Source: Halioxenophilus aromaticivorans (GTDB lineage: Bacteria; Pseudomonadota; Gammaproteobacteria; Pseudomonadales; Cellvibrionaceae). Taken from it: a DNA stretch of 64,000 nt. The position numbers were made by a program, and so were the translations under genes. The notes beneath the pieces were generated by a model, which worked only from the letters and a program-made list of their open reading frames with translations, searched no databases and had not been told where the DNA came from. Positions 52,111-61,210 of this stretch are shown piece after piece. The stretch spans positions 3,534,001 through 3,598,000 of the forward strand of contig NZ_AP031496.1 in assembly GCF_042850945.1 (NCBI RefSeq). Direction: 5' to 3'. The stretch's first letter is position 1. Every line of letters begins with the position of its first letter.

Positions 52111-52444
52111 ATTGAGCCTTTGCGAGGGCATTTTGCAAATACTGGAAGACAGCGCTAAGGCCCAGGGCTTTACCACCGTTAAAAGCGTGTGGCTGGAAAT
52201 TGGCGCCCTGGCCGGTGTTGAACAATCGGCTCTGGAATTTAACTTTGATATCGTTACAAAAGGCTCCCTGGCCAGCAACGCAACACTAAACATTATTAAC
52301 GTACCCGGCACCGCGTGGTGTATGCAGTGTGCCGACACCGTAGAAGTTAGCCAACGTTTCGACGCCTGCCCGCAGTGCAGCAGTTACCAGCTACAGGTAA
52401 CCGGCGGCGAAGAAATGAAAATAAAAGAACTGGAGGTAGAATAA
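52103..52444 (+). CDS. hypA: Hydrogenase nickel insertion protein HypA
   Basis: A 113-residue protein beginning MHELSLCEGILQIL, where the N-terminal Met-His binds nickel. The zinc loop is CMQCADTVEVSQRFDACPQCSS. I use the ATG at 52103 because the family always starts MHE; an earlier in-frame ATG is at 52082. It works with HypB to deliver nickel to the large subunit. It overlaps hypB as TAATG. Confidence 0.96.
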   Translation: MHELSLCEGILQILEDSAKAQGFTTVKSVWLEIGALAGVEQSALEFNFDIVTKGSLASNATLNIINVPGTAWCMQCADTVEVSQRFDACPQCSSYQLQVTGGEEMKIKELEVE

Positions 52445-53328
52445 TGTGTACCGTATGCGGATGTGCGGAAGGCGAAACGCAGATTGAAGGTCACAGCCAT
52501 GAGCCCAAAAACAGCCATGAGCCTAATCACAGCCATAACCATGGCCATGATCACAACCACAATCATGACCACCATCACCACGGCCATTCTCACAACCACG
52601 ACACCGGCTTGTTGCACTATGGCACCGGCCCTGCCCACGCCCACGCCCCCGGCATGAGCCAAGAGCGCATGGTGCAAATTGAACAGGATATCCTGTCCAA
52701 GAATAACCAGTACGCCAGTGCTAACCGCAACTGGTTTGCCGAGCACAATATTCTAGCGCTGAATTTGGTGTCCAGCCCCGGCTCGGGTAAAACCACCCTA
52801 CTCACCCGCACCATCAACGATTTAAAAGATTCGTTGGCCATGTCGGTCATTGAAGGCGATCAGCAAACCATTAATGACGCCGAGCGCATCCGTGCCACCG
52901 GTGTAAAGGCCATTCAAATCAACACCGGCAAAGGCTGCCACCTGGATGGCCATATGGTGGGTCACGCCTTGGAAACCCTAGCCCCAGAAGATAGCAGCGT
53001 GGTGTTTATCGAAAACGTGGGCAACCTAGTATGCCCGGCCAGCTTTGATTTGGGCGAGGCACACAAGGTGGCCATTTTGTCGGTCACCGAAGGCGAAGAC
53101 AAACCACTCAAATACCCAGATATGTTCTACGCCGCGGATATTATGCTGCTCAATAAGGTGGATTTACTGCCGCACCTAAACTTCGACGTTGAGTTATGCA
53201 TTGCCAACGCCCGGCGGGTAAACCCCAAAATTAAAGTACTGCAAGTATCGGCCACCAGTGGTGAAGGTCTACAACAGTGGTATCACTGGTTAACCGCCAG
53301 CCAACAATTGGCCGGCCTCGGCGTGTGA
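52444..53328 (+). CDS. hypB: Nickel-binding GTPase HypB
   Basis: A 294-residue GTPase. The N-terminal MCTVCGC holds the high-affinity nickel CxxCxC site. A His-rich stretch at residues about 17-65, with some 20 histidines, can store nickel. The G domain has LVSSPGSGKTTLLTRTI, the second metal site region (NTGKGCHLDGHMV), ENVGNLVCPASFDLGE and LLNKVDLLPHL. I start at the ATG overlapping the hypA stop. It transfers nickel with HypA. Confidence 0.97.
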   Translation: MCTVCGCAEGETQIEGHSHEPKNSHEPNHSHNHGHDHNHNHDHHHHGHSHNHDTGLLHYGTGPAHAHAPGMSQERMVQIEQDILSKNNQYASANRNWFAEHNILALNLVSSPGSGKTTLLTRTINDLKDSLAMSVIEGDQQTINDAERIRATGVKAIQINTGKGCHLDGHMVGHALETLAPEDSSVVFIENVGNLVCPASFDLGEAHKVAILSVTEGEDKPLKYPDMFYAADIMLLNKVDLLPHLNFDVELCIANARRVNPKIKVLQVSATSGEGLQQWYHWLTASQQLAGLGV

Positions 53329-53338
53329 GGAACAACCC

Positions 53339-53599
53339 ATGTGTTTAGCCATTCCTGCTGAGGTAATCAGCATCGACCGTGACACCGATAACGCCAGCGT
53401 GGCCGTGGGCGAGGTTAAAAAAACCGTGTCCTTGGCGTTAGTAGAAGACGTCAACCCCGGAGACTTTGTGCTGATCCACGTCGGTTACGCCCTGGAAAAA
53501 CTCGACCCAGAAGAAGCCGAAAAAACGTTGGCCATTTTTGCTGAAATGGACGCTGAAATGGCCCCTGAAACAACAACGGTTGAAGGCGACAGAGCATGA
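53339..53599 (+). CDS. hypC: Hydrogenase chaperone HypC
   Basis: An 86-residue protein starting MCLAIPAEVISIDRD, with the essential N-terminal Cys and the family block DVNPGDFVLIHVGYALEKLDPEEAEKTL. It carries the Fe(CN)2CO unit between HypD and the large subunit. It overlaps hypD by 4 bp. Confidence 0.96.
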   Translation: MCLAIPAEVISIDRDTDNASVAVGEVKKTVSLALVEDVNPGDFVLIHVGYALEKLDPEEAEKTLAIFAEMDAEMAPETTTVEGDRA

Positions 53600-54756
53600 A
53601 ATTTATCGACGAATATCGGCAGCAAGATGTCGCCAAACACATAGCCAAAAAAATTGCCGCTGCCGTAAACCCGGAACGCAGCTATCACATCATGGAATTT
53701 TGCGGCGGCCACACCCACGCGATTTTTCGCTACGGTGTACAAGATTTAATGCCGGCCAATGTGCAGTACATTCACGGCCCTGGCTGCCCGGTGTGTGTGC
53801 TGCCCATGGGCCGCATTGACATGGCCATTCAGTTAATGAAAACCGAAGACGTTATTTTGTGTACCTACGCCGATATGATGCGGGTACCGGCCAGCGGCCA
53901 AGAAAGTTTATTAAAACTAAAAGCCGCCGGCGGCGACGTGCGCATGGTGTACTCCACCCAGGATGCATTAAACATTGCGCGCAACAATCCCCAGCGGCAG
54001 GTGGTATTTTTTGCCATCGGTTTCGAAACCACCACGCCACCCACGGCGGTGGCCATCAAACAAGCCCAGGCGCAAAACATCGAAAACTTTAGTGTGTTTT
54101 GCAACCACGTATTAACACCCGCCGCCATGACCGGCCTGCTGGAATCCCCAGAAGTGGCCCAGGGCGACCAAGTACAGATCGATGGCTTTTTGGGGCCCTC
54201 CCATGTTAGTTCCATCATCGGCAGCAAACCCTACGAGTTTGTGCCCCAAACCTATGGCAAGCCGGTGGTCATCGCAGGTTTTGAACCGCTCGATGTTATG
54301 CAAGCCACGTTGATGGTGATTAACCAAATCAACCAAAATCGCGCCGAGGTGGAAAACGAATACTCGCGGGTAGTGACCCCCGAGGGCAATCGCAAAGCCT
54401 GCGCTTTAGTGGATGAGGTAATGACCCTACGCGATAGTTTTGAGTGGCGTGGGCTGGGTTTTATTGCCAACAGCGCTTTAAAAATCCGCCCGGAATTCAG
54501 CCAATTCGACGCCGAGCAACGCTTTGCCTGCCTGCGCGACAGCGCCTACGTCATCGCCAGCGATCACAAAGCCTGTGAATGCCCCAGCATTCTGCGCGGG
54601 GTGAAAAAACCCACCGATTGTTCCTTGTTTGGCAAGGCCTGCACACCAGAAAACCCCATGGGCTCTTGCATGGTGTCCTCCGAGGGCGCCTGTGCCGCCT
54701 ACTGGAGCTACGGCCGTTTCCGCGACACCCACAGCACCGAGGTAAATTGCGCATGA
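53596..54756 (+). CDS. hypD: Hydrogenase maturation protein HypD
   Basis: A 386-residue Fe-S scaffold on which the Fe(CN)2CO cofactor is made. It has the iron-site motifs EFCGGHTHAIFRYG, HGPGCPVCVLP and FAIGFETTTPPTA, and a C-terminal cysteine set (CECPSILRGVKKPTDCSLFGKAC ... GSCMVSSEGAC) binding a 4Fe-4S cluster. It overlaps both hypC and hypE by 4 bp. Confidence 0.97.
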   Translation: MKFIDEYRQQDVAKHIAKKIAAAVNPERSYHIMEFCGGHTHAIFRYGVQDLMPANVQYIHGPGCPVCVLPMGRIDMAIQLMKTEDVILCTYADMMRVPASGQESLLKLKAAGGDVRMVYSTQDALNIARNNPQRQVVFFAIGFETTTPPTAVAIKQAQAQNIENFSVFCNHVLTPAAMTGLLESPEVAQGDQVQIDGFLGPSHVSSIIGSKPYEFVPQTYGKPVVIAGFEPLDVMQATLMVINQINQNRAEVENEYSRVVTPEGNRKACALVDEVMTLRDSFEWRGLGFIANSALKIRPEFSQFDAEQRFACLRDSAYVIASDHKACECPSILRGVKKPTDCSLFGKACTPENPMGSCMVSSEGACAAYWSYGRFRDTHSTEVNCA

Positions 54757-55799
54757 CGGCGGCAAATCGTTTTCCGGGTAAGCTCAACCTGCGCACCGGC
54801 AAAGTAGATATGTCCCACGGCAGTGGCGGCCGCGCCAGCGCCCAATTGATTGAACAGCTGTTTGTTAAACACCTGGATAACCCACTGTTGGCCCAGGGCA
54901 ATGATGGCACCGTATTTCCGTCACCGGGTGAGCAACTGGTGATGAGTACCGACAGCCATGTGATTTCGCCGCTGTTTTTCCCCGGCGGCAATATCGGCTC
55001 CCTGGCGGTACACGGCACGGTGAATGACCTGGCCATGTCCGGTGCACGGCCGCTGTACCTGTCCGCCGGGTTTATTTTAGAAGAAGGCTTTCCCCTGGCC
55101 GATTTGAACACCATCGTCGCCAGCATGGCCCAAGCGGCAACGGCCGCCGGCGTGCAGATTATCACCGGCGACACCAAAGTGGTGGAAAAAGGCAAAGGTG
55201 ATGGCGTGTTTATCAACACTGCAGGGGTTGGCGTGGTGGATAGCCGGCGGCAGATCTCCGGCGAGCGCGCCCAGGCCGGCGATGTGGTCATCGTCAGTGG
55301 GTCCATGGGCGACCACGGGGTGGCGATTATGTCCAGCCGCGAAAACCTGGAGTTTGAAACCACCATCGAATCGGACAGCGCCGCACTCAATGGGCTAATC
55401 GCCGATATGCTGGCAACCGAGGCCGATATTCACTGCCTGCGAGACCCCACCCGAGGCGGCCTAGCCACCACCCTGAACGAACTCGCGCAACAATCCGGCG
55501 TAGGCATTAAACTGAAAGAACAGGCCATCCCCATAAAGCCTGCGGTGCACGCCGCCTGCGAACTCCTGGGGCTAGACCCACTATACGTCGCAAATGAGGG
55601 CAAGCTAATTTGCATTTGCCCAGCAAAGCAGGCACAACAGCTACTGGCTGTGATGCGCCAGCACCCCCTGGGGAGTGACGCCGCCATAATTGGTGAGGTA
55701 ATAGAAGATCCACACCACTTTGTGCAGATGGAAACCGCCTTTGGCGGCAACCGAATCGTCGACTGGTTAGCCGGCGAGCAACTGCCAAGAATATGTTAA
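54753..55799 (+). CDS. hypE: Carbamoyl-dehydratase HypE
   Basis: A 348-residue enzyme that converts the carbamoyl group on its C-terminal cysteine to cyanide using ATP. I start at the ATG overlapping the hypD stop (ATGA); the same frame stays open far upstream inside hypD. Motifs are VDMSHGSGGRASAQLIEQLF, STDSHVISPLFFPGGNIG, GTVNDLAMSGARP, HCLRDPTRGGLATTLNELA and the terminal PRIC with the acceptor Cys. All key features are intact. Confidence 0.97.
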   Translation: MTAANRFPGKLNLRTGKVDMSHGSGGRASAQLIEQLFVKHLDNPLLAQGNDGTVFPSPGEQLVMSTDSHVISPLFFPGGNIGSLAVHGTVNDLAMSGARPLYLSAGFILEEGFPLADLNTIVASMAQAATAAGVQIITGDTKVVEKGKGDGVFINTAGVGVVDSRRQISGERAQAGDVVIVSGSMGDHGVAIMSSRENLEFETTIESDSAALNGLIADMLATEADIHCLRDPTRGGLATTLNELAQQSGVGIKLKEQAIPIKPAVHAACELLGLDPLYVANEGKLICICPAKQAQQLLAVMRQHPLGSDAAIIGEVIEDPHHFVQMETAFGGNRIVDWLAGEQLPRIC

Positions 55800-55868
55800 T
55801 CGAACCAACGGCAAGGACGCCGTTTTCGTACCAGAAGCAAAAACAAACGAACCACAATAGGTACATAA

Positions 55869-57368
55869 ATGACCGCCACTCTTCCCACAGTGCTCATCGT
55901 CGATGACGAGGTTCGCGGCCTAGAGACGTTGCAACGGATATTAGACGACGACTTCGACGTAAAAACCGCCGCCACCATTGCCGATGCCACGCAAATACTG
56001 GAGCAAGAGTGGGTGCAAATAATCCTGTGTGACCAACGTATGCCAGAACTCACCGGGGTGGAGTTTTTAAAACAGGTGCGCGATCAGTGGCCAGAAGTCA
56101 TCCGTATGATTATCTCCGGCTACACCGACTCTGCCGATATCATCAGTGCCGTCAACGATGCCGGCATTTACCAATACATCACCAAACCTTGGCAGCCCGA
56201 TAACCTCATTCTAACGCTGAAAAACGCCACGCGTTTGTTTGAATTGCAGCGCCAAAACGAAGCGCTGTCCATCGAGCTTAAAATGATTCCCGGCCAGGTG
56301 GACGCCGCCGTTAGCAATAAAAAACAACAGCTGCGTAAAACCTACCAAGAAGACGACGGTATTGTGCGCACCGACGCCAGCCCAATGAACGGCGTATGCG
56401 AACACATTCGCCAAGTGGCTCCGTTCGATGTCTCGGTATTGATTATGGGCGAATCCGGCACCGGTAAAGAGCTGGCCGCCCGCGCGGTGCATTACAACAG
56501 CCTGCGCTGGGACAAGCCCTTCGTGGTGGAAAACTGCGGCGCCCTACCCGATGAACTGCTCGAAAGCGAACTGTTCGGCTACAAGCGTGGTGCCTTTACT
56601 GGCGCAGTAGAAGACCGCGTGGGTATTTTTGAGCGCGCCAACGGCGGCACTGTTTTTTTGGATGAGATCGGTGAGGTTTCGCCAGCCTTCCAGGTAAAAC
56701 TGTTGCGGGTATTACAAGAAGGCGAAATTCGCCCGCTGGGCAGCTCGCGCACGCGCAAGGTTGACGTGCGTATTATTGCCGCCACCAACAAAGACTTGGA
56801 AGAGGAAGTCGCCGCCGGTCGCTTTCGCGAGGATTTGTATTACCGGCTGGCCACCGTTAATGTGATTATTCCGCCCTTGCGCGAACGGCGCGAAGATATC
56901 CCAGCATTGGCCACCGCCCTGCTCAATCACACCATTCGCAGCCTGGGAAAAACCGTGTCTGGCTTTAATGGCGAAGCCCTGGCCTGCATGCAAGAGTACC
57001 GCTGGCCTGGTAACGTACGTGAGTTGCAAAACGAAGTCAGCCACATGCTGGTAACTTGCCAAGGTAACGAACTTACCGCCGATTTACTCAGCGCCCGGGT
57101 GCTGCGCGCAGCCCCAAAAGAAGAAGCCCCTGTCATGGAAAGCCTGGCCGGCCTAAACGGCACACTGAAAGATCGAGTAGAAGCGCTGGAAGCCCGCATA
57201 TTAAAAGAAACTTTAATTCGCCACCGCTGGAATAAAAGCCGGGCCGCCAACGAATTGGGGTTATCCCGCGTGGGGCTTCGCAACAAACTGGATCGCTACG
57301 GATTAGAAAAATTAGACTTATCCGGTTTGGATATTCCTGGCATCAACACCGAGGCTGCTGATTCATGA
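55869..57368 (+). CDS. hupR: Sigma-54-dependent hydrogenase response regulator
   Basis: A 499-residue NtrC-type activator. The receiver domain (LIVDDEVRGLETL, Asp in IILCDQRMPELTGVEF, Lys in YITKPWQP) is followed by the AAA+ domain with GESGTGKELAARAVHY, ELFGYKRGAFTGAVEDR (sigma-54 contact loop) and GTVFLDEIGEV, and a Fis-type helix-turn-helix at the end (WNKSRAANELGLSRVGLRNKL). By analogy to HupR/HoxA it switches on hup/hyp transcription when H2 is sensed. The two -24/-12 promoters upstream of hupS and hupD are its obvious targets. It is coupled to hupT by ATGA. Confidence 0.95.
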   Translation: MTATLPTVLIVDDEVRGLETLQRILDDDFDVKTAATIADATQILEQEWVQIILCDQRMPELTGVEFLKQVRDQWPEVIRMIISGYTDSADIISAVNDAGIYQYITKPWQPDNLILTLKNATRLFELQRQNEALSIELKMIPGQVDAAVSNKKQQLRKTYQEDDGIVRTDASPMNGVCEHIRQVAPFDVSVLIMGESGTGKELAARAVHYNSLRWDKPFVVENCGALPDELLESELFGYKRGAFTGAVEDRVGIFERANGGTVFLDEIGEVSPAFQVKLLRVLQEGEIRPLGSSRTRKVDVRIIAATNKDLEEEVAAGRFREDLYYRLATVNVIIPPLRERREDIPALATALLNHTIRSLGKTVSGFNGEALACMQEYRWPGNVRELQNEVSHMLVTCQGNELTADLLSARVLRAAPKEEAPVMESLAGLNGTLKDRVEALEARILKETLIRHRWNKSRAANELGLSRVGLRNKLDRYGLEKLDLSGLDIPGINTEAADS

Positions 57369-58729
57369 GCGAGCGTTCGGCCAGCGGCAAAAATCAATTA
57401 ATCATCGGCTCGGAGCAACTCAGCCCAAGCCAGTACGGTGATAATACGGAAACCGCCTGGGTGGAAGTCATCCACAAAATGGAATCCGTCTACGCCGATC
57501 TGGTGCAACACCAGGTTGAGTTGGAGGATAAAAACTCGGAGCTAGAACAAGCCCAGCAGTTTATCTCCAGCGTACTGTCAGCCATGACGGATGTGCTGCT
57601 GGCCTGCGATACCGCCGGCAATATCGAACAAGTAAACTCGGCGTTGGTGGCCCTTACCGGCAAACCGGAACAAGCCTTTCTCAATCAACCTCTCAGCTCG
57701 GTTTTTAGCGCTGAGTGCGCTGAGCAGGTGGCCCGCTTCGCCCAGGCTTTACAGCGCGAACTGGTTATCGATATCGAAGTTAGTGTGCGCTGCGCGGATA
57801 ACTCCACCACCCCGCTGGCCCTCAACTGCTCGCCACGCTACGACCACGATGGCGGCGTGGTAGGCATGGTGCTCATTGGCCGACCGGTAGGCGAACTGCG
57901 CCGGGCCTACGATCAACTCAAACAAACCCAACAGCAACTCGTGCACTCCGAAAAAATGGCTTCCTTGGGCCGATTGGTTGCCGGCGTTGCCCACGAATTA
58001 AATAACCCCATCAGTTTTGTGTTTGGCAACATGCACGCGCTAAAACGCTACAGTGACCGCGTTACCCGATACCTGGAACGGGTAAATGAATTGGCCATAG
58101 GGCCAGAACTGGCAGCCATTCAGCAAGAGCTAAAAATCGACCGAATTCTCAACGATATGGGGCCACTTATTGATGGCACCTTAGAAGGCGCCGAGCGGGT
58201 CAGCGAAATTGTGCAAGATTTACGGCGTTATTCCGGCGGCCAGCGCGAAGCCGTGGAAAGCACCGATCTAACCTCGGTGGTGTATAAAGCCGTAGAATGG
58301 GTGATTCGCGCCAGCCGCGTACAGCCAGCGGTGGACTACAATCTGCCAACGCAGTTTGAGCTGGATACCCGCAAGGGCCAGGTGCACCAAATACTGGTGA
58401 ACTTGTTTCAAAATGCCCTGGATGCCATGGAGGGCCAAGCCAACCCCAAGCTCACCATTGTGCACGAAATCATCGACACCACCTTTGTACTGCACGTGAT
58501 CGACAACGGCCCGGGCATTGCCAACAACGATTTACCGCATATTTTTGAGCCTTTTTTTACCAGCAAACCAGTGGGCCAAGGCACCGGCCTGGGGCTGTAC
58601 ATCAGCTACGGCTTAGCGCAGGATTTGGGCGGCGACTTATCCGCCCACAACGACGAAGGCACCAGCGGCGCCTGCTTTACCCTAACCCTGCCCATTCACC
58701 AAGATGGCAACATCCACGATGATAGGTAA
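57365..58729 (+). CDS. hupT: PAS-domain histidine kinase of the H2-sensing system
   Basis: A 454-residue soluble kinase. A coiled coil (VYADLVQHQVELEDKNSELEQAQ) leads into a PAS domain at residues about 60-175. The phospho-acceptor His is in LGRLVAGVAHELNNPISFVFG, and the ATPase domain has NLFQNALDAMEG, VIDNGPGIAN and GTGLGLYISYGLAQDLGG. There are no membrane helices. In HupT/HoxJ systems the PAS domain contacts the regulatory hydrogenase, encoded directly downstream, and H2 turns kinase activity off or on. It works on HupR. Confidence 0.94.
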   Translation: MSERSASGKNQLIIGSEQLSPSQYGDNTETAWVEVIHKMESVYADLVQHQVELEDKNSELEQAQQFISSVLSAMTDVLLACDTAGNIEQVNSALVALTGKPEQAFLNQPLSSVFSAECAEQVARFAQALQRELVIDIEVSVRCADNSTTPLALNCSPRYDHDGGVVGMVLIGRPVGELRRAYDQLKQTQQQLVHSEKMASLGRLVAGVAHELNNPISFVFGNMHALKRYSDRVTRYLERVNELAIGPELAAIQQELKIDRILNDMGPLIDGTLEGAERVSEIVQDLRRYSGGQREAVESTDLTSVVYKAVEWVIRASRVQPAVDYNLPTQFELDTRKGQVHQILVNLFQNALDAMEGQANPKLTIVHEIIDTTFVLHVIDNGPGIANNDLPHIFEPFFTSKPVGQGTGLGLYISYGLAQDLGGDLSAHNDEGTSGACFTLTLPIHQDGNIHDDR

Positions 58730-58737
58730 CCACTAAC

Positions 58738-59736
58738 ATGCTGAATTTACTGTGGCTCCAATCCGGTGGTTGCGGCGGCTGTTCCATGTCGTGGTTAAAC
58801 GCAGAGTCGCCGGATTTAATCACAAGCCTTGCAGCCGCCGGCATTAATTTGTTGTGGCACCCGTCGTTAAGCGAAGACTGCGACAGCGATTTTATTGGCC
58901 TGTTGGAGTCCTGCATTAGTGGCCAAACCGAACTCAGCATTTTGTGTTTGGAAGGTTCGGTTATTCAAGGCCCCAACGGCACCGGCGCCTTTCACAAATT
59001 GGCCGGCACCAACCGTCCCATGCGAGATTGGTTAGCAGAACTATGCCAGGTAGCGCAGCACGTGGTTGCCGTGGGCAACTGTGCCGCCTACGGCGGTATT
59101 ACCGCCGCCGGAGGTAACCCCAGTGAAGCCTGCGGCTTGCAATACTACGAGAGCAAACCCGGCGGCCTGTTGGGCGAGGCCTTTACCGCGCAAGGCGGCC
59201 TGCCCGTTATCAACATTGCCGGCTGCCCCACCCACCCCAATTGGATCAGCGATACCCTCACCCAAATTGCGCTGGGGGATATGAACGAAACCGAACTGGA
59301 CAAGTACTACCGGCCACGCAGCTACACCGATCACTTGGTGCATCACGGTTGCCCGCGCAACGAATATTACGAATACAAAGCCAGCGCCGAAAAACCCTCG
59401 GACCTGGGCTGCATGATGGAACACATGGGTTGCCTGGGCACCCAAGCCCACGCCGATTGCAATACCCGGCTGTGGAATGGCTCGGGCTCGTGTTTGCGCG
59501 GCGGCTATCCGTGTATTAATTGCACCGCGCCTAAATTTCACGAACCCGGCCACAGTTTTACCCAAACCCCGAAAATTGCCGGTATTCCGGTGGGCTTACC
59601 CACCGATATGCCCAAAGCCTGGTTTGTTGCGTTATCCTCCCTAGCCAAAGCCGCCACACCGCAGCGGTTAAAACACAACGCCTTAATTGATCACATAGAA
59701 CTGCCGCCAGAACCGAGTAAAAATAAACGTGACTAA
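58738..59736 (+). CDS. hupU: Regulatory (H2-sensing) hydrogenase small subunit
   Basis: This 332-residue subunit has no Tat signal and no membrane anchor, so it is cytoplasmic. The proximal cluster region has the standard four-Cys LQSGGCGGCSMSWLN, unlike the six-Cys HupS. It has NCAAYGGITAAGGNPSEACGLQYY, GCPTHPNWISDTL, and cluster ligands in HHGCPRNEYYEYKASAEKPSDLGCM and CLRGGYPCINCTAP. This fits group 2b HupU/HoxB proteins, which sense H2 rather than respire it. It overlaps hupV by 8 bp. Confidence 0.94.
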   Translation: MLNLLWLQSGGCGGCSMSWLNAESPDLITSLAAAGINLLWHPSLSEDCDSDFIGLLESCISGQTELSILCLEGSVIQGPNGTGAFHKLAGTNRPMRDWLAELCQVAQHVVAVGNCAAYGGITAAGGNPSEACGLQYYESKPGGLLGEAFTAQGGLPVINIAGCPTHPNWISDTLTQIALGDMNETELDKYYRPRSYTDHLVHHGCPRNEYYEYKASAEKPSDLGCMMEHMGCLGTQAHADCNTRLWNGSGSCLRGGYPCINCTAPKFHEPGHSFTQTPKIAGIPVGLPTDMPKAWFVALSSLAKAATPQRLKHNALIDHIELPPEPSKNKRD

Positions 59737-61210
59737 CAAAAGCCGCCGGGTGGTTGGCCCGTTTAACCGGGTTGAGGGTGATTTAGAAGTACAACTCGAA
59801 ATAAACACCGCCACCGTTGATAAAGCCTGGGTTGTATCGCCACTGTACCGTGGCTACGAACAAATTCTGCAAGGCAAATCGCCCTTGGATTCACTGGTGT
59901 ACGTGCCGCGTATTTGCGGCATTTGCTCGGTGTCGCAATCCGTGGCCGCCGCCCAAGCCCTGGCCGCGCTCACCGGCCTACAGCCGGAGCCCAACGGCGA
60001 ACTGGCCACCAATTTAATACTGGCCAACGAAAACCTTACCGATCATCTAACTCACTTTTATCTATTTTTTATGCCGGATTTTGCCCGCGATAGCTATCGC
60101 GAGGAGCCCTGGTATGAGCAAGCCGTTGCGCGCTTTAAAGCCGTCACCGGCAGCGCCAGCAAACACGTGCTACCCGCCCGCGCCGAGTTTTTGCATCTAA
60201 TGGGCTTACTGGCCGGTAAATGGCCCCACAGCCTCGCCTTACAACCCGGCGGCACCAGCCGCGCCATCGAATCCGGTGAAAAAGCCCGTGTCGTGGCCAC
60301 GCTGTACGGTTTCCGCCAGTTTTTAGAAGCCACCCTGTTTGGCGATAGCCTGGAATCCATCACCAGCCTAGAAAGCGAACAAGCGCTGCATCGTTGGCGC
60401 AACCAATTTAGCCCCACCCACAGCGATTTTTGCCACTTTTTGCATATCGCCGAGCAACAAGATCTGCACACACTAGGCCGCGCCTACGACCGATTTATGA
60501 GCTATGGTGTTTACCACAACCAGGGCCAAGCCCTATTTGGCCCCGGTATATACGATGGCACAAGCCAGCAGCACAGCACGCTGAATCAATCCGCCATTGC
60601 CGAGGATATCAGCCACACCTGGGCCCATTACAATGCCCAGGCCCAACACCCGTTTAACGGTGAAACCCTGCCCTCTTTGGATAACGAAAACGCCTACAGC
60701 TGGTGCAAGGCGCCGCGACTAGATGGCCAGCCGGTGGAGGTGGGCGCCCTGGCGCGGCAAGTGGTTAACAGCCACCCGTTATTTTTAGATTTGGTCAACA
60801 ACAGCGGTGGCAATGTACGCAACCGGGTCATTGCTCGTTTGGTGGAGCTGGCCCAGGTGGTCATTGCCATGGAAAAGTGGGCCAAGCAATTGCGCCCCAA
60901 AGAGCCCTTTTGCGCCGAGTTTGTATTACCTAATGAGGCCCAAGGCTTCGGCATGATGGAAGCCGCCCGCGGCAGCCTGGGGCATTGGCTTACCGTTAAA
61001 CGCGGCAAAATTGCCAACTACCAAATCGTCGCCCCCACCACCTGGAACTTTTCCCCGCGAGATAGCCAAGGCCAACCCGGCGCACTAGAGCTGGCCCTGG
61101 AGAACACACCCTTAAGGCCCAGCGAAATAGGCCAAGAAAAGAAAAACCCAGTGGCCGTACAACACATTGTGCGCTCGTTTGACCCCTGCATGGTGTGCAC
61201 GGTGCACTGA
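59729..61210 (+). CDS. hupV: Regulatory (H2-sensing) hydrogenase large subunit
   Basis: A 493-residue subunit starting at GTG 59729. Nickel ligands are in RICGICSVSQSVAAAQ and the terminal DPCMVCTVH. It ends exactly at the His, with no C-terminal peptide to cleave, the mark of sensory HupV/HoxC proteins that need no maturation protease. It has RVEGDLEVQLEINT and ARGSLGHWLTVKRG. It forms the H2 sensor with HupU and signals through HupT. It overlaps hypF as TGATG. Confidence 0.95.
   Translation: MTNKSRRVVGPFNRVEGDLEVQLEINTATVDKAWVVSPLYRGYEQILQGKSPLDSLVYVPRICGICSVSQSVAAAQALAALTGLQPEPNGELATNLILANENLTDHLTHFYLFFMPDFARDSYREEPWYEQAVARFKAVTGSASKHVLPARAEFLHLMGLLAGKWPHSLALQPGGTSRAIESGEKARVVATLYGFRQFLEATLFGDSLESITSLESEQALHRWRNQFSPTHSDFCHFLHIAEQQDLHTLGRAYDRFMSYGVYHNQGQALFGPGIYDGTSQQHSTLNQSAIAEDISHTWAHYNAQAQHPFNGETLPSLDNENAYSWCKAPRLDGQPVEVGALARQVVNSHPLFLDLVNNSGGNVRNRVIARLVELAQVVIAMEKWAKQLRPKEPFCAEFVLPNEAQGFGMMEAARGSLGHWLTVKRGKIANYQIVAPTTWNFSPRDSQGQPGALELALENTPLRPSEIGQEKKNPVAVQHIVRSFDPCMVCTVH

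Noticed and set aside
54551..55390. 279-codon minus-strand frame opposite hypD and hypE
   Set aside because: It is the antisense shadow of intact, overlapping hyp genes, with no family resemblance and no ribosome-binding site.
59041..59565. 174-codon minus-strand frame opposite hupU
   Set aside because: Antisense shadow of a well-conserved gene; composition is Ala/Gly/Val-rich, as expected from the complementary codons.
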